In this document: piece by piece, positions 10,492-20,866 of the stretch
Layout: each line of letters opens with the position of its first letter
How positions within the stretch are numbered: the first letter of the stretch is position 1
DNA from: Epithemia pelagica
Taxonomy: Eukaryota > Bacillariophyta > Bacillariophyceae > Surirellales > Surirellaceae
Assembly: GCA_946965045.2 (NCBI GenBank)
Contig: OX337230.1
Span: forward strand, 4,278,001 to 4,342,000
DNA length: 64,000 nucleotides
Direction of reading: 5' to 3'
The notes under the pieces: generated by a model
The model's database searches: none
What the model was told of the DNA's origin: nothing
The model's input: only the letters and a program-made list of their open reading frames with translations
Translations under genes and position numbers: made by a program

Positions 10492-13331
10492 ATGGGATGT
10501 GGTCAAAGCAAAGCGGCCGCGGCCGCAACCCTCGATCCTCCAACGGCATACAAAGGTGCGTGTGGAAATTCCGATCTGTTGTTGTACCACCAGAAACCAT
10601 GCGTGGTACTTGGATTTTCTGTCTGGAAGAGACTCTTGCATCCATTGGAGATTCTTATAGGATTGTGTTTGTTCCTCTGTGTCTCATTTGTGTTTCGTCT
10701 TTTTGTTGGGATATTCGTACAGATGAAACGTCTCATTCCGGTGGACCGGTCCGTCCGCAAGAATCGGCGTCGGCGGCCGTCGCCGCAGCAACAACAACTA
10801 CTGGAAAATCATCCTCCACAACCACACCCAGTGCCAACAAGAACAATACCCACACAACAACTCCGGCACGAGGTGCCTTGCAACGACGAACCGAGTATGC
10901 CGTTCGACCCGGTTATTCCTCTGGTGCGTCTTCGTACGATGGTTCCCTCTGGGATGGAGACACGGACCATGAAGACGACGACAATGACACAAAGGATCTG
11001 GACACGAGCACCACCGACCATCCATCCAAACCCAAAAACGACAATGACCTTCGTACCTCTCGTCATTCCGATATTTTGGCACTCTCCACCTTGCGACAAG
11101 AATTAGTAGCCGATGGGGATTTGACCAAAACTGTCGTTCGAATCGAGGTACGTATGGAAGACGCGTGTGTGTGTGTCACCTCCGCTTGAATGTTCGTTGG
11201 GGCCCTCACTCTCATTCGATTTGTATTCCATTTCTCTCTATACACTATTCTATAGCCTTCCTATGGCCAACCCATTGAACAAGTCTACGACGGTGTGTCG
11301 GATGGACTCGTGTTGGGATCGGGTGTCTCGGGCATTGTCCGACTCGTGACACACAAGGCGACGCAAGTCAAGTATGCCGTCAAAATTTTGGAATTGGGCT
11401 TGATTGATTCCACCGAAGGCTTGAGACAATTGCGGAATGAAATTTTTATCATGTGTCAACTCGATCATCCCAACATTGTACGAATTGAAGAAGTGTATGA
11501 AAGTACCAATGAAATTTATATCGTCCAAGAATTGTGTTTGGGGGGAGACCTGTTTGATCGACTCGACGAACAACCCGATTATCATTACACGGAACCGACC
11601 TGTGCCAAACTCGTCAAACAAATGTTGTCGGCCGTCCGGTATTTGCATTCCAAGGGCATTATCCATCGCGATTTGAAACTGGAAAACTTTTTGTTTTCCA
11701 CGCCCGATCCGGACAGTGAATTGCGCATGATTGACTTTGGCTTGTCCAAACATTTTATTGCCGGACAACATCATCACGAAAAGGTGGGAACACCGTATAC
11801 TGTTGCACCCGAAATTATTCAAGGCCATTACGATGAAAAGAGTGATATTTGGTCCTTGGGTGTCATTACCTACTTATTGCTGTCGGGCGAAACACCCTTT
11901 GGTGGGTTGGATGGCGAACATCCCTTGTTGGTCAAACAAAACATTCAACGGGCGCAACTCACCTTTGAACCAGCCGATTTGTGGGTCAGTGTCAGTAGCG
12001 ATGCCGTGGCCTTTGTCCAACGATTGCTCAAGAGCAATCCCGCTCTCCGACCCACAGCCCGGGAGGCCCAAAAGGACAATTGGATTCAAGTGTGGGCCAA
12101 AATGGATGCCAAGGCGGGCAACAAGATTAATCCCAAAACGATTGGCGCCCTCATGGCCTTTAAGGAACAATCGGATATGCAAAAACTCTTGTCCGAAGTC
12201 CTAAGTTTTACCCTCTTGCCGGAACAAATTGTCGAATTGCGAGCCGCCTTTCAAAAAATGGATACCGAAGGGACGGGGGAAATCTCCTTGCGGGCCATGA
12301 AGGTGGTCTTGTTGCAAAATGCCGAAGCCGGTGCCTTGGGTGGCTTGACCGAGCAAGAAATTGAATCCCTCTTTGAAACCATTCGCGTCCGCAAGAGCGA
12401 TCCCACCATTCGTTGGCACGAATTTTTGGCCGCTGGCTTGTCCCAAGCCAAGATTGACGATCGCAATTTGCGCTTGGCCTTTGACCGGATGGATACGCAC
12501 CGCAAGGGCTATATTACCCTGCAAGATTTGCGGGACATGCTGGGGAACAGTGCCGATGCGGAAAAATTGGAAAAGGTGTGGTTGGATAGTTTGAGTGAGG
12601 TCCAATCGGATGAATTGGATCGGATTTACTATGACGATTTCAAACGTCTCATGAAGGGACAACCGCAATCGGCCGTGGCCGCCCGGCTGGGCAATGCCTC
12701 CAAATCGTCCGCCCTCAATGTCGTTCCCGAAGACTTGGCGGCCGCCGTGTCTTCCACCACGGCAACCACAACAAGCGCAACCAAGACGACGACGACAACC
12801 GTTGGAGGACGGGCCAACCAAAAGAAAAAGTCCAAATCCTTTCAACCGGGCAGCAACATGTGGGACGATGCTACAGAAGATGGTAGTTTGTCGTCCTTCA
12901 AGCAGCAAGGCAACAACAGTCGTTTGTTTCAACTCAGTGAAGGATCCATGGATGAATTGGAAAACATGTCCCCCTTGGTGGTGAATCGTACCTTGTACCG
13001 GATGCATCGGGAAATGCGATTGGCCGTCTTGGAAGCCTCGAAACAATTTGATTTCAAACGCAAAGCCTTGCAAACCAGCACGACGAATACGACCAGCAGC
13101 AGCAGTGAGCCGCCACACGCATCCACTGCCGGCGCCGGTCTCGTCATGAAACGGGGGGCCAAACCACCAGTCGAATTGGAAGATTTACACAATCGAGCCA
13201 TGTTTGATGCCGCGGCCAAACGATGTGGACGGGCCAAACGAACTCGCAACAAAACCGTCTCGGATGTCACGGGCATGCTCATCAAGCATCATGATGCCGA
13301 TGCAACCACACAAGATGCAGCAAATGGATGA
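10492..13331 (+). CDS. CDPK: Calcium-dependent protein kinase, acylated N-terminus
   Basis: Three exons: 10492-10555, 10723-11147 and 11256-13331. Introns are GT-AG (donors GTGCGT and GTACGT; acceptors TACAG and TATAG) and the frame is continuous, giving 854 residues. The start MGCGQSK has Gly2 and Cys3, a classic myristoylation/palmitoylation signal for membrane anchoring. Residues 20-160 are disordered. The kinase domain runs from about 181: GSGVSG loop, Lys206 in YAVKIL, HRDLKLEN (300-307), DFGL (323-326), and GTPYTVAPE activation segment (341-349). After a junction region come EF-hand-like loops. DTEGTGEISLRA (499-510) and DTHRKGYITLQD (576-587) both lack the position-12 Glu, and two others are more degenerate, so calcium affinity may be low. 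A 260-residue Ser/Thr/Lys-rich tail follows. The role is calcium-triggered phosphorylation. Confidence 0.9.
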
Positions 13332-13894
13332 TATGTGTCGTTGCAATCGCCCCCACAAGAAGAGGAAGAAAGTGACACCAATATGACAATTTCTCCAGAA
13401 AGGGTGGGAGAACCTGCACCCGACGGGTTTGTTGGCCGTTAGGGAGAGAACCAGTGGAGAGAGAAGCTGCACAGGATGGGAGTGTTGCCCTGCAACTGGT
13501 CCAACAACAACAACAACAACAACATGAGATATGGTGCAGCGCCTCTTCTCCGTTCCCCACAAAGATCAGATGAAGTGGATCCACATGTGGTAGCGTTTTC
13601 TAGAGACTGGTCGAACAAACCAAGGGGGCATGAGTGTATCTGTGTGTGTGTTTCCGCAATTCTAGAATACGACACTGGGTCGAATCGAGCGAGCGTATCG
13701 AGACCCATCCATCCGGTGGAACCGGGGAGAATACCTGTGGATGATCAAGGTAGAGCTTCTTGTACACATTGTAGTATAGACATTGGTAGAACGTTCATGA
13801 GCTACCTAGACAATCTGCACAGAGCTATAATATACGGAAAAACAAAGACTTCTTTTCTGTTTGGTACAGTATACATGTGGAGGAATGGATTTTG
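13332..13894. other. Convergent intergenic region
   Basis: About 560 bp between the kinase gene and the 3' end of the metalloprotease remnant. It includes an ACA trinucleotide run near 13501-13525. No gene or structured element was recognised. Confidence 0.5.
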
Positions 13895-15262
13895 TTAGAG
13901 AATGGCACAACATTTGGAACCGCCACCTCCGCCGCCACCACCCCCACTACTCGACACAATCATGTGGAGTTGCGGTCCAGTTCGTGAAGTGTTGTTGCTG
14001 GTGTTGCGGGGTTGCCAATACAAGCGCAATTGCAAAATATACGAGACATTGGGCTCGAGTTGGTAGGACACTCGAGCATTACGCTCTTGTCCACTATCAT
14101 CATCCGTCACCAATTGTTGTAACTGTTTGGACGATGCGTCTTGTTGTTGTTGACGAAAGAGGACCATGTAGGTATCGGCTTGGCCCGAGGTGAACACGTC
14201 CACATTGGTTTCGGACGGGAATCGAATGGTGAATCGTTCTTGTTCTCCATCCTTCAAATTGGACAGTGTCAAGGGTTGATTGGACAAGGTCAAGGGTTGC
14301 GTCTTGACCGTGTCGATTGGTGGATAAAAATGCAAGGCCTTGGTCTTGTCCAAGGCGGACAAGCCATTGGCTGGATCCAAGGGTTCCGTTTGATACTAAG
14401 CCGGTTGTCGAATCAAGCCGGCCGGAAAGGGATAATGCATAATGGAATCCTTATCCCATGTATTGGCTTATATGTTATCGGGTTGGAGTTTGCGCAAAAT
14501 GTTGTGAAAGGTGCGTTCGCGGGTCCAATGGTTCGGTGGTCCGCCCAAACTGGCATAGACAGCCTCGTCGTCCCAGACCAGGCCCCCCGTGGGATTTTGA
14601 TGTTCGTGGGGAAATCCCAAGGCATGACCAATTTCGTGCAAACAGGTATCGTACGTTTGGGCATTGTCCCATCCAATATTCATGGTACGATCGGTAGGAT
14701 TCGTGATATTCAAGACATCGCGACCGACGTAGGACCAGGAACCATCGCCGGTTTGAAATCCAATGCGAATCATGGCGTGGGTGGGATCCGAGACGGATTG
14801 AAACTCCAATCCCATGCCGGTATCTTTCCATTCTTGAAAGGCTTGTTGAATCAATTGCTCTTGTCGGGGTGAACCATTCGTCATTACATGGTAGGTCAAG
14901 GTGGTGCCATTGACCCATTTCGAGTCGAGCGTCACAATCAAGCGTTGTCGATGGCCATCCAATTGATCGGATGGTCGACGACGATTTGGAATCTCACGCA
15001 CATGACAATACCCATGTCGTTCGTCATTCATCATCTTCTTGTTGGTTGGTTCGGTGCTAGGTAGACCCCGTTCTGGTTTGTCGTGGACAGTTCTCAATAC
15101 GCGTATTGTCTTCTGGACAAAAGCTCTCTCTGTTTTCCAAGATCTAAACAAACAAAATGATTCGCGTGTCACGAAAAAGAGTTCCATCGACATGCGACTG
15201 GAAAGTGCGCGACGGGACCTCGCTATATGCTTCGCGATTCGACATGATATGGATAGCAGCAT
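13895..15262 (-). pseudogene. Astacin-like zinc metalloprotease, two in-frame stops
   Basis: One continuous reading frame is interrupted by TAA at 14468-14470 and TAG at 14396-14398. The upstream part carries the zinc site HEIGHALGFPHEH, the HExxHxxGxxHE pattern of astacin/matrixin-like ZnMc proteases. The segment between the stops keeps the Met-turn SIMHYPFP, and the part after them keeps LSALDKTKALHFYPP, typical of the end of this catalytic domain. So the catalytic domain spans both stops, and a splice removing them would delete the Met-turn. Both stops lie where a Gln codon could have been (CAA, CAG) by C-to-T change. The C-terminus is a run of nine Gly and then SKCCAIL, a CaaX prenylation motif. 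Start at the ATG at 15262 is uncertain. Alternatives are sequencing error or stop readthrough. Confidence 0.75.
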
Positions 15263-15656
15263 CTACAGTGCTCCTCTCTAGTAGGAGTAGTAGAGCATAG
15301 GAGAACGAAGGTGAAACGGAATGAACCAACCACAGTATCGAACGAGCAGCAGAATGGAATCCAGAGAGAGTTTCCAGAAGATGTAGGTGACCTCCATTTT
15401 TGGAGCTACTCCACTATGTATGCCAAAGCATTGGATCTATACCGAGCTAGTAGGTCCAGTTCATCCGCATCATCATCCTTTTTCTGTATCATAGACAGAG
15501 GCCGATGGTCCATTCAAAAACGTATCGACTACTACAAACAGTTATATGGGGAACAAGCGTTCGATTCATGGGTTGGTTCCCTTGTTCTTGCGTTGTTTTC
15601 CCAAGACCCGAAGAACGACAACAACGACACAAACAACAACAACAAGAGTTACTCAG

Positions 15657-16410
15657 CTAGAGAATCCAGCATCCTTCGCACAAGGCACCCTGGTCCACAG
15701 AAGTCGATCCCCTCGAGGAGGATGACCTTTCTTGTGGGAGGAGAATATCTTCGGCTTCTCCTGTTGTAGCTCTCGTTTCCTCGGGCAACAAGGCTTCTCG
15801 TTGAATCGGTGGTGGAAGCGCTGCGTCTGGTGCATCCGGAACCACGGGTGGCTTGGAGGACGTTGTTGTGGTTGTTGTGGTAGTAGTACTCGTCAAGGGA
15901 GCTTCGGGCGGTTTATGGGCGGCTCGTTTGGATGTTTGTGCTGGTGGTGGTTGTGTTCGTGTGGCAGATTGTGTGTTGCTCCGTGCCGACCGATTCGATC
16001 GTCGTTTCTTCATCCAACTGCGAATGGATCCGACGGACCGGACGGACGGTGTGACGGAATCATCGTCGGCCCCCACGGGCGCTCCAGCTTGTTGTCGTTT
16101 GACAAACTTGGCCACGCGTCGTTCGGGAAGTTTCCAATTGGGATGCTCCTGGACCAAGGCTTGATGAATGACTTTTCCATCCGTCGTGCCCTATTAGAGA
16201 TTGAACATGAAATACAAAGGCAACACCATGAGAGAGCGAGACTCTAATAGAGGGTGAAATGAAACAGCAATGGACACCTTTGTCTATAGTTTGTACACAA
16301 CAGCTTCTATACTCTAGACTCAAGGATCGAACGTTTCGTACCTTGTCCAATTGACTTTTAATGGCACCATTCAAATCGACGGCATTCGGAGTGTACTTGG
16401 CCGTGCTCAT
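15657..16410 (-). CDS. Small two-exon protein ending in a CaaX box
   Basis: Exon 1 is 16410-16342 and exon 2 is 16190-15657, with donor GTACG and acceptor TAATAG; the junction keeps frame, giving 200 residues. Residues 1-50 form the only likely folded segment (YTPNAVDLNGAIKSQLDK joined to GTTDGKVIHQALVQEHPNWK, then LPERRVAKFVKRQ). The phrase HPNWKLPERRVAKFVK is the strongest motif, but I cannot name a family. The middle is basic and Ser/Arg-rich (SWMKKRRSNRSARS), then Pro/Thr-rich. It ends CEGCWIL, a CaaX box whose final Leu predicts geranylgeranylation. With the basic stretch this suggests a membrane-tethered protein. It lies about 400 bp from the metalloprotease remnant, which also ends in CaaX. 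Confidence 0.7.
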
Positions 16411-16753
16411 ACTGCTCTTCTTCTTGCTTGTTGTTTGAAATACTTGGGAGGAGGATGATACCGTGCTGCTTGCCCCTTTGGGATGTCGCGTGTCTTTCAA
16501 TGGCAGCCGCAGCAAACACACCCATCAAAAATCGCTCACTCGCACTACTCGTGTGTGTTCCAGCAACACACACACAGTGTGATAGACATTCCAAGTCGTG
16601 CCACGACAAGCGCTGTCGCCCAAATTTTGGTCATTTTCGTCGAGCAAACCCCATTTGCAGTTTTGGTATGAATGGTAGTCCTCGTCTGTCTGTAGGACGA
16701 TGGAGTCGCATTGGTTCATCGCCCAAACAAAAAACCGTTATCAACGGTTGTCG

Positions 16754-17122
16754 TTATCGATCGCCCCGCCGTAAGGGTTGCAGCGCATTGCGACGACTGA
16801 CGGCAAAGACTTCGGTGGTTCGATCCATGCGTCGTTTCAACACGGGGGCCCGATCCACCATTGCTGTTGTAGTAGGATTGATGGGACGTCGCAGAGGGAG
16901 GGGTGCACTGCTACTTTCCCATCGGCATTGGCGTCGTTGCTGAAACAACGAGTCTTTTGGTAGCGTGCAAACCTTATTGGATGGCAACGACGACGACGAG
17001 GAGGGGAGACTCCCGTGATGATGAGTTTTCACATGGCCTCGACAATTGTCTTCGACAATCGAAATTTCGGTTGCATGGTTCAGTAAACTTCCAAGATGGA
17101 GTGCCAAAGAGGACGATGTCAT
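16754..17122 (-). CDS. Hypothetical small protein, doubtful
   Basis: 122-residue frame from an ATG at 17122. It is basic and Ser/Arg-rich and ends MDRTTEVFAVSRRNALQPLRRGDR. There is no recognisable domain, signal peptide or membrane segment. It lies divergent from nothing obvious and upstream of the CaaX gene on the same strand. It could be a real short gene, or an exon of an unresolved one, or chance. Confidence 0.3.
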   Translation of the reverse strand: MTSSSLALHLGSLLNHATEISIVEDNCRGHVKTHHHGSLPSSSSSLPSNKVCTLPKDSLFQQRRQCRWESSSAPLPLRRPINPTTTAMVDRAPVLKRRMDRTTEVFAVSRRNALQPLRRGDR

Positions 17123-18599
17123 GGTGATGCAGGCTAGTATTGGTTTTTGCTGGATCCGTTGTGTTGTTTGTGTGCGCCAAAATGATTTCGCCGATTTGTG
17201 TGCTTCAACCCAAATAGTGGATGGAACAAAAGAGGCCCAAAAGCCAAAAGCAGAGTCTGCGCGCTTTGCCGGTACTCGTACTCGTATTTATTTCGCGAGA
17301 ACGGACAATGGACACTTCCGAACCACCCCGACTGTACAGAAAAGTGTACTCGACACGAGAAACAAGCCAACACCCGTATTCTCTTTCTTTCCGGTGATTG
17401 GTTATGCCTTTGAGAAAGTTAGTATTGCTTCCAAACGCATGCGTGGATGAACACTGTACTGCAAGCTAAATAGCACATCAGGGCTATTTTGAATTGATAC
17501 ACTACAATGAGTCCTCGTTATTCTCTGCTTCTCGTTGGGACCAAGCGACGGGCATCCTCGATACTGTTCGGTTCCCAGTGAGTATTCCGGACACGACTGG
17601 ACATCGGGACTCGTCGGAGAATTCGTGAACAGACACCGGACAATGACAAAACCACCATGGCGGCCAAACCCTCCTTGCGATTTCCGATTCATCCCCATCA
17701 TTGGGAGTCCTACAATAATAAGCTCTTCTACTTTTGTTCGAGGTAGAAGAAAATTTGTCTCTCCGACACTCTCTCTCGAGGCTCTTCTTTTACTCTCTCC
17801 TTTTCAATTCGCAATTCACAGCAGGGCGAGAAACAAATCTTCGAAGCGCTGGTTGTGGGTCTTCGACTCCTATGTTCTTGTTAGTACCCTAATGATCTAG
17901 ACCAAATGTGTCCTTACAAGGATTCGGTTACGGGGACAGATCTAGTGGTAGCCACAATTTCTTGCGCGCAACTGAAATGAAACGATTCACGGTCTCTAAT
18001 ATGGAACGACCTGGAACTGTCATGTTTGCCCCTACGGATCCGGATCGATACTCTGGTTTACGGGGTCTAGACTTGTTCCTGTTCTCATGGTGATGAGGGT
18101 TGGTTGGACATGAAGATGACCCATGCTTCTTGTATAGTAGTATAGAATTGCCAACTCGACACATACTCTCATGGAGATTGATTCATTCGCGTGCTCTTTT
18201 GCCGTGCGGGAGGAACCATTCGGGTCATTGACGCCCACCTTTTTTTAAAGTAGATTGTCTTTCATAGAAAGAACGATACAACAGTCTGTTTTTGCTTTGT
18301 GGTTCGAGCCCCGACATGAAACGACGAATGACAGATAGCCGTAGTCATTTCGGGAAGTTCCTCTCGTCATATTTCCTATAATTTGCAAGAGTGTATGGAG
18401 AGTGGGAATCGTTCACCACACCGAGGGCTCGTTCTGTGGTCGGTGGCGTGGTTTTGCGGCTCTTTTTGGCAGTTGAGGAATCGATTTGCGCTTCGATTCG
18501 CTTCATCGACTGGCTCTAGTATTCGTATTCGGAATCGTCCAGATGCTCTGGTTCAGTATTGCTTGGTTTCGTGACACTTAAACAGTTTGGATTCGGTAA
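17123..18599. other. Intergenic region without a supportable gene
   Basis: 1.5 kb with only short overlapping frames on both strands. No tRNA cloverleaf, repeat or recognisable protein fragment was seen. Decayed sequence is likely, given the relic immediately downstream. Confidence 0.4.
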
Positions 18600-18850
18600 A
18601 CTTACTTCGACATTGCCCGTGAGAAAGTCTCGTCAGGGGATACTATTTTTGGAGTGGATGCGTTTGAACTGTCCAAAGAGGTATCCCATTTCTTCTGGTC
18701 CGACACGCATGCCCATCCAGGGATTGTCAATATCGGGACCAATGTACTTGGCCAATTCGGTCATGAAGGATTGGTTCGCTCTTGTCGACGAGGGGATGTA
18801 AGTCAACGGCGGCTCCCATGTCAACACCGGTCAAGGCAATGGAAGAGACT
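18600..18850 (-). pseudogene. Glutamate dehydrogenase relic
   Basis: A short minus-strand fragment reads FMTELAKYIGPDIDNPWMGM followed by VGPEEMGYLFGQFKRI. This closely resembles the conserved segment of glutamate dehydrogenases around the RFCQSFMTEL...IGPD...GYLFGQYKRI region. The frame stops shortly after and no clear GDH match continues upstream beyond about 18.83 kb, so this is a decayed fragment and not a working gene. A possible weak continuation (FLTGN) follows the stop. Confidence 0.55.
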
Positions 18851-19589
18851 TGATCAAAGGCCGGACTTGACGGCATCTGTCAGCAAATCCAAGCGCAGGA
18901 AAATCGAATCGCATTCCAAACGGCGCCATAAGTTGGTGGCAGACGCGCCAAATAGGGAGATCCTTCGTTCCCCGAGTCCGATCCCGAGTCCCCCGAGTCC
19001 AAATGCAAATATCTGCTGCCAGAGGACAACGTCGTCGCTGCAGGCCATTGGATACAAGCTTTGTCATCAGGGAAGGAACCATGGTGGAACACATGGCTAT
19101 CGCAGGCGGTTTCGTATACTGCGAATGTAGGTATCGCACAAAAGGAAACGTACACATGGGCTCACCAAAACTGTTGTCCTCTGCGGGTGACAAACGTGAC
19201 TGGTGAGAGGAGCCTCGAAACAACACGTCGAGAGAGAGTGTTGGAATGTAGTACGCACACAGTGGTTCGACCATCGTGAGACAATCGTGCGTAAGGCACG
19301 CACGCTATTCCTCCCTGTAACTGGATACTCGCGAGTCTGATTCCTCTGCGTGGTCTCGTCGTCGTGACACCACCGCCGTTGGCTCCTCCTGTTGCGGCTG
19401 CTTTGATTGGTGGTACTAGAACGGCGACATGTCCACGCTCCCCAAAACAAAAAACAAGCGTTTCGACTCCAGCAGGCACTGATCATGTTCGATAGCTCAA
19501 TTGTCTATATCAATCCATCCATCCATCCACAAACAACGCCCAACGTGCCAAAACTACCAAACGCCGTTCTTGCTCTTGGACGCAATCAC

Positions 19590-19802
19590 CTTGTCTCGTG
19601 CTTGGAGTTTGGAATCCAGGGCGTCCAATTTCCGGTCCTGAGCATGGAGTTGAGCATTCTGTGCTTCAAATCGAGCATCTTGTGCTTCGATGATTCAAAA
19701 TCGAAGCACAAGATGCTCGATTTGAAGCACAGAATGCTCAACTCCATGCTCAGGACCGGAAATTGGACACCCAGGATTCCAAACTCCAAGGCACAAGACA
19801 AG
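19590..19802. repeat. Long inverted repeat, about 102-bp arms, 8-bp loop
   Basis: Left arm 19590-19691 and right arm 19700-19802 are reverse complements with only about four mismatches and a one-base indel, separated by GATTCAAA. Each arm itself contains related shorter motifs (GAGCATTCTGTGCTTC, GAGCATCTTGTGCTTC). Transcription across it would give a near-perfect hairpin of about 100 bp. No transposase, TIR-like terminal motif or obvious target duplication was seen. Confidence 0.85.
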
Positions 19803-20866
19803 GCGTTCCAAAAAATGATTGGAAGGACTCTTGAGCATGTTGTTGGCGGACTCGCCGTGTAATACGACGATCCGTAGTCCCATTTGTGCTAAAACGGCAA
19901 ATTTCTGCAGCGTCTTGTTGCTGCTTTCAAACTGCAACTCGTTGATTTGAAGATTTGTCTTCTCCAGAACGAAAGGGTCTTCTTGACCAAGTAAGGATTT
20001 TCAGCGGCGTCCGAGAAAAGAACGACGTGCCAACGACGTCGACTAGATGCAGACGACGTGGGCACGTCGATGTTTGCTCAGACGGCGCGGAAAGAGCATT
20101 TGGAAGGAGAGGAAAGAATCATGGTGGATGGAGCACAGCTGTGGTTTCGTCGTTCAAATGTCGAAGGAACACAGTCTTGGCGGGTGACAAAACAGTGGCA
20201 ACAGGAGACGAGGTCGTCCACTTTTGGGCGCGCCACTCGATACTCGATCAGAGGTGCATTGTACAGGCAACTCAAAGAGAGACGATGAGCGCTCTAAAAG
20301 AGCTTTTGATGACCACTATTTTTCTTAAAACCGCTTGGGTAGGGTCTTCCATCCCCCAACTTTAAACGCCCAACAGGATTCCTTTCTGGTCCCCTTTGGT
20401 CGCGGTTCGTCTTCCCTTGAAAGCTACCTACATAATGTGTTCTCGAAAACAAACGAAACTCTAGTAGTTCAAAGTTGGTTGTCTTGGAGGTGTGTTTTAT
20501 TGTATCTATCCATTCCTGCGGCGTGGCTCCTTGGTGGTGATTGGGCCGTTGATCTAGGGAGAAGCGATTGGATGGAAGGGACTATTGTGGTATGGTGTGG
20601 AGACTGTACCAGGAGGAACGACGTGTTTGCGTTCTCCCGCACCACAACACCGCCCCAAGAGACGACCAAAGGAACGAACAGGATACTCCCATCTCTACAC
20701 GCCGGAAGAGATTCTAGGATTCAAGTGTGTTATCCTTTTGGCTATAGTAGGCAGGTAGTAGGCCACACAAGTCGAGAATCGTCCGTTTCGTTCGTCTGTA
20801 TAGTATAGATACACTGCGACGACCAGCCACTTTCATTCATTCCTTCATTCATTCCTGACAATGGAC
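19803..20866. other. Intergenic region without a supportable gene
   Basis: About 1.06 kb between the inverted repeat and the 3' end of the large disordered-protein gene. Only short frames are present, and no motif, RNA gene or repeat was recognised. Confidence 0.4.

Noticed and set aside
15311-15769. 152-codon plus-strand frame
   Set aside because: No ATG at the frame start, low-complexity Ser/Asn content, and it overlaps the 3' exon of the CaaX gene.
18295-18320. GGTTCGAGCCCC resembling a tRNA 3' half
   Set aside because: The T-stem does not pair through five positions and no cloverleaf could be traced.
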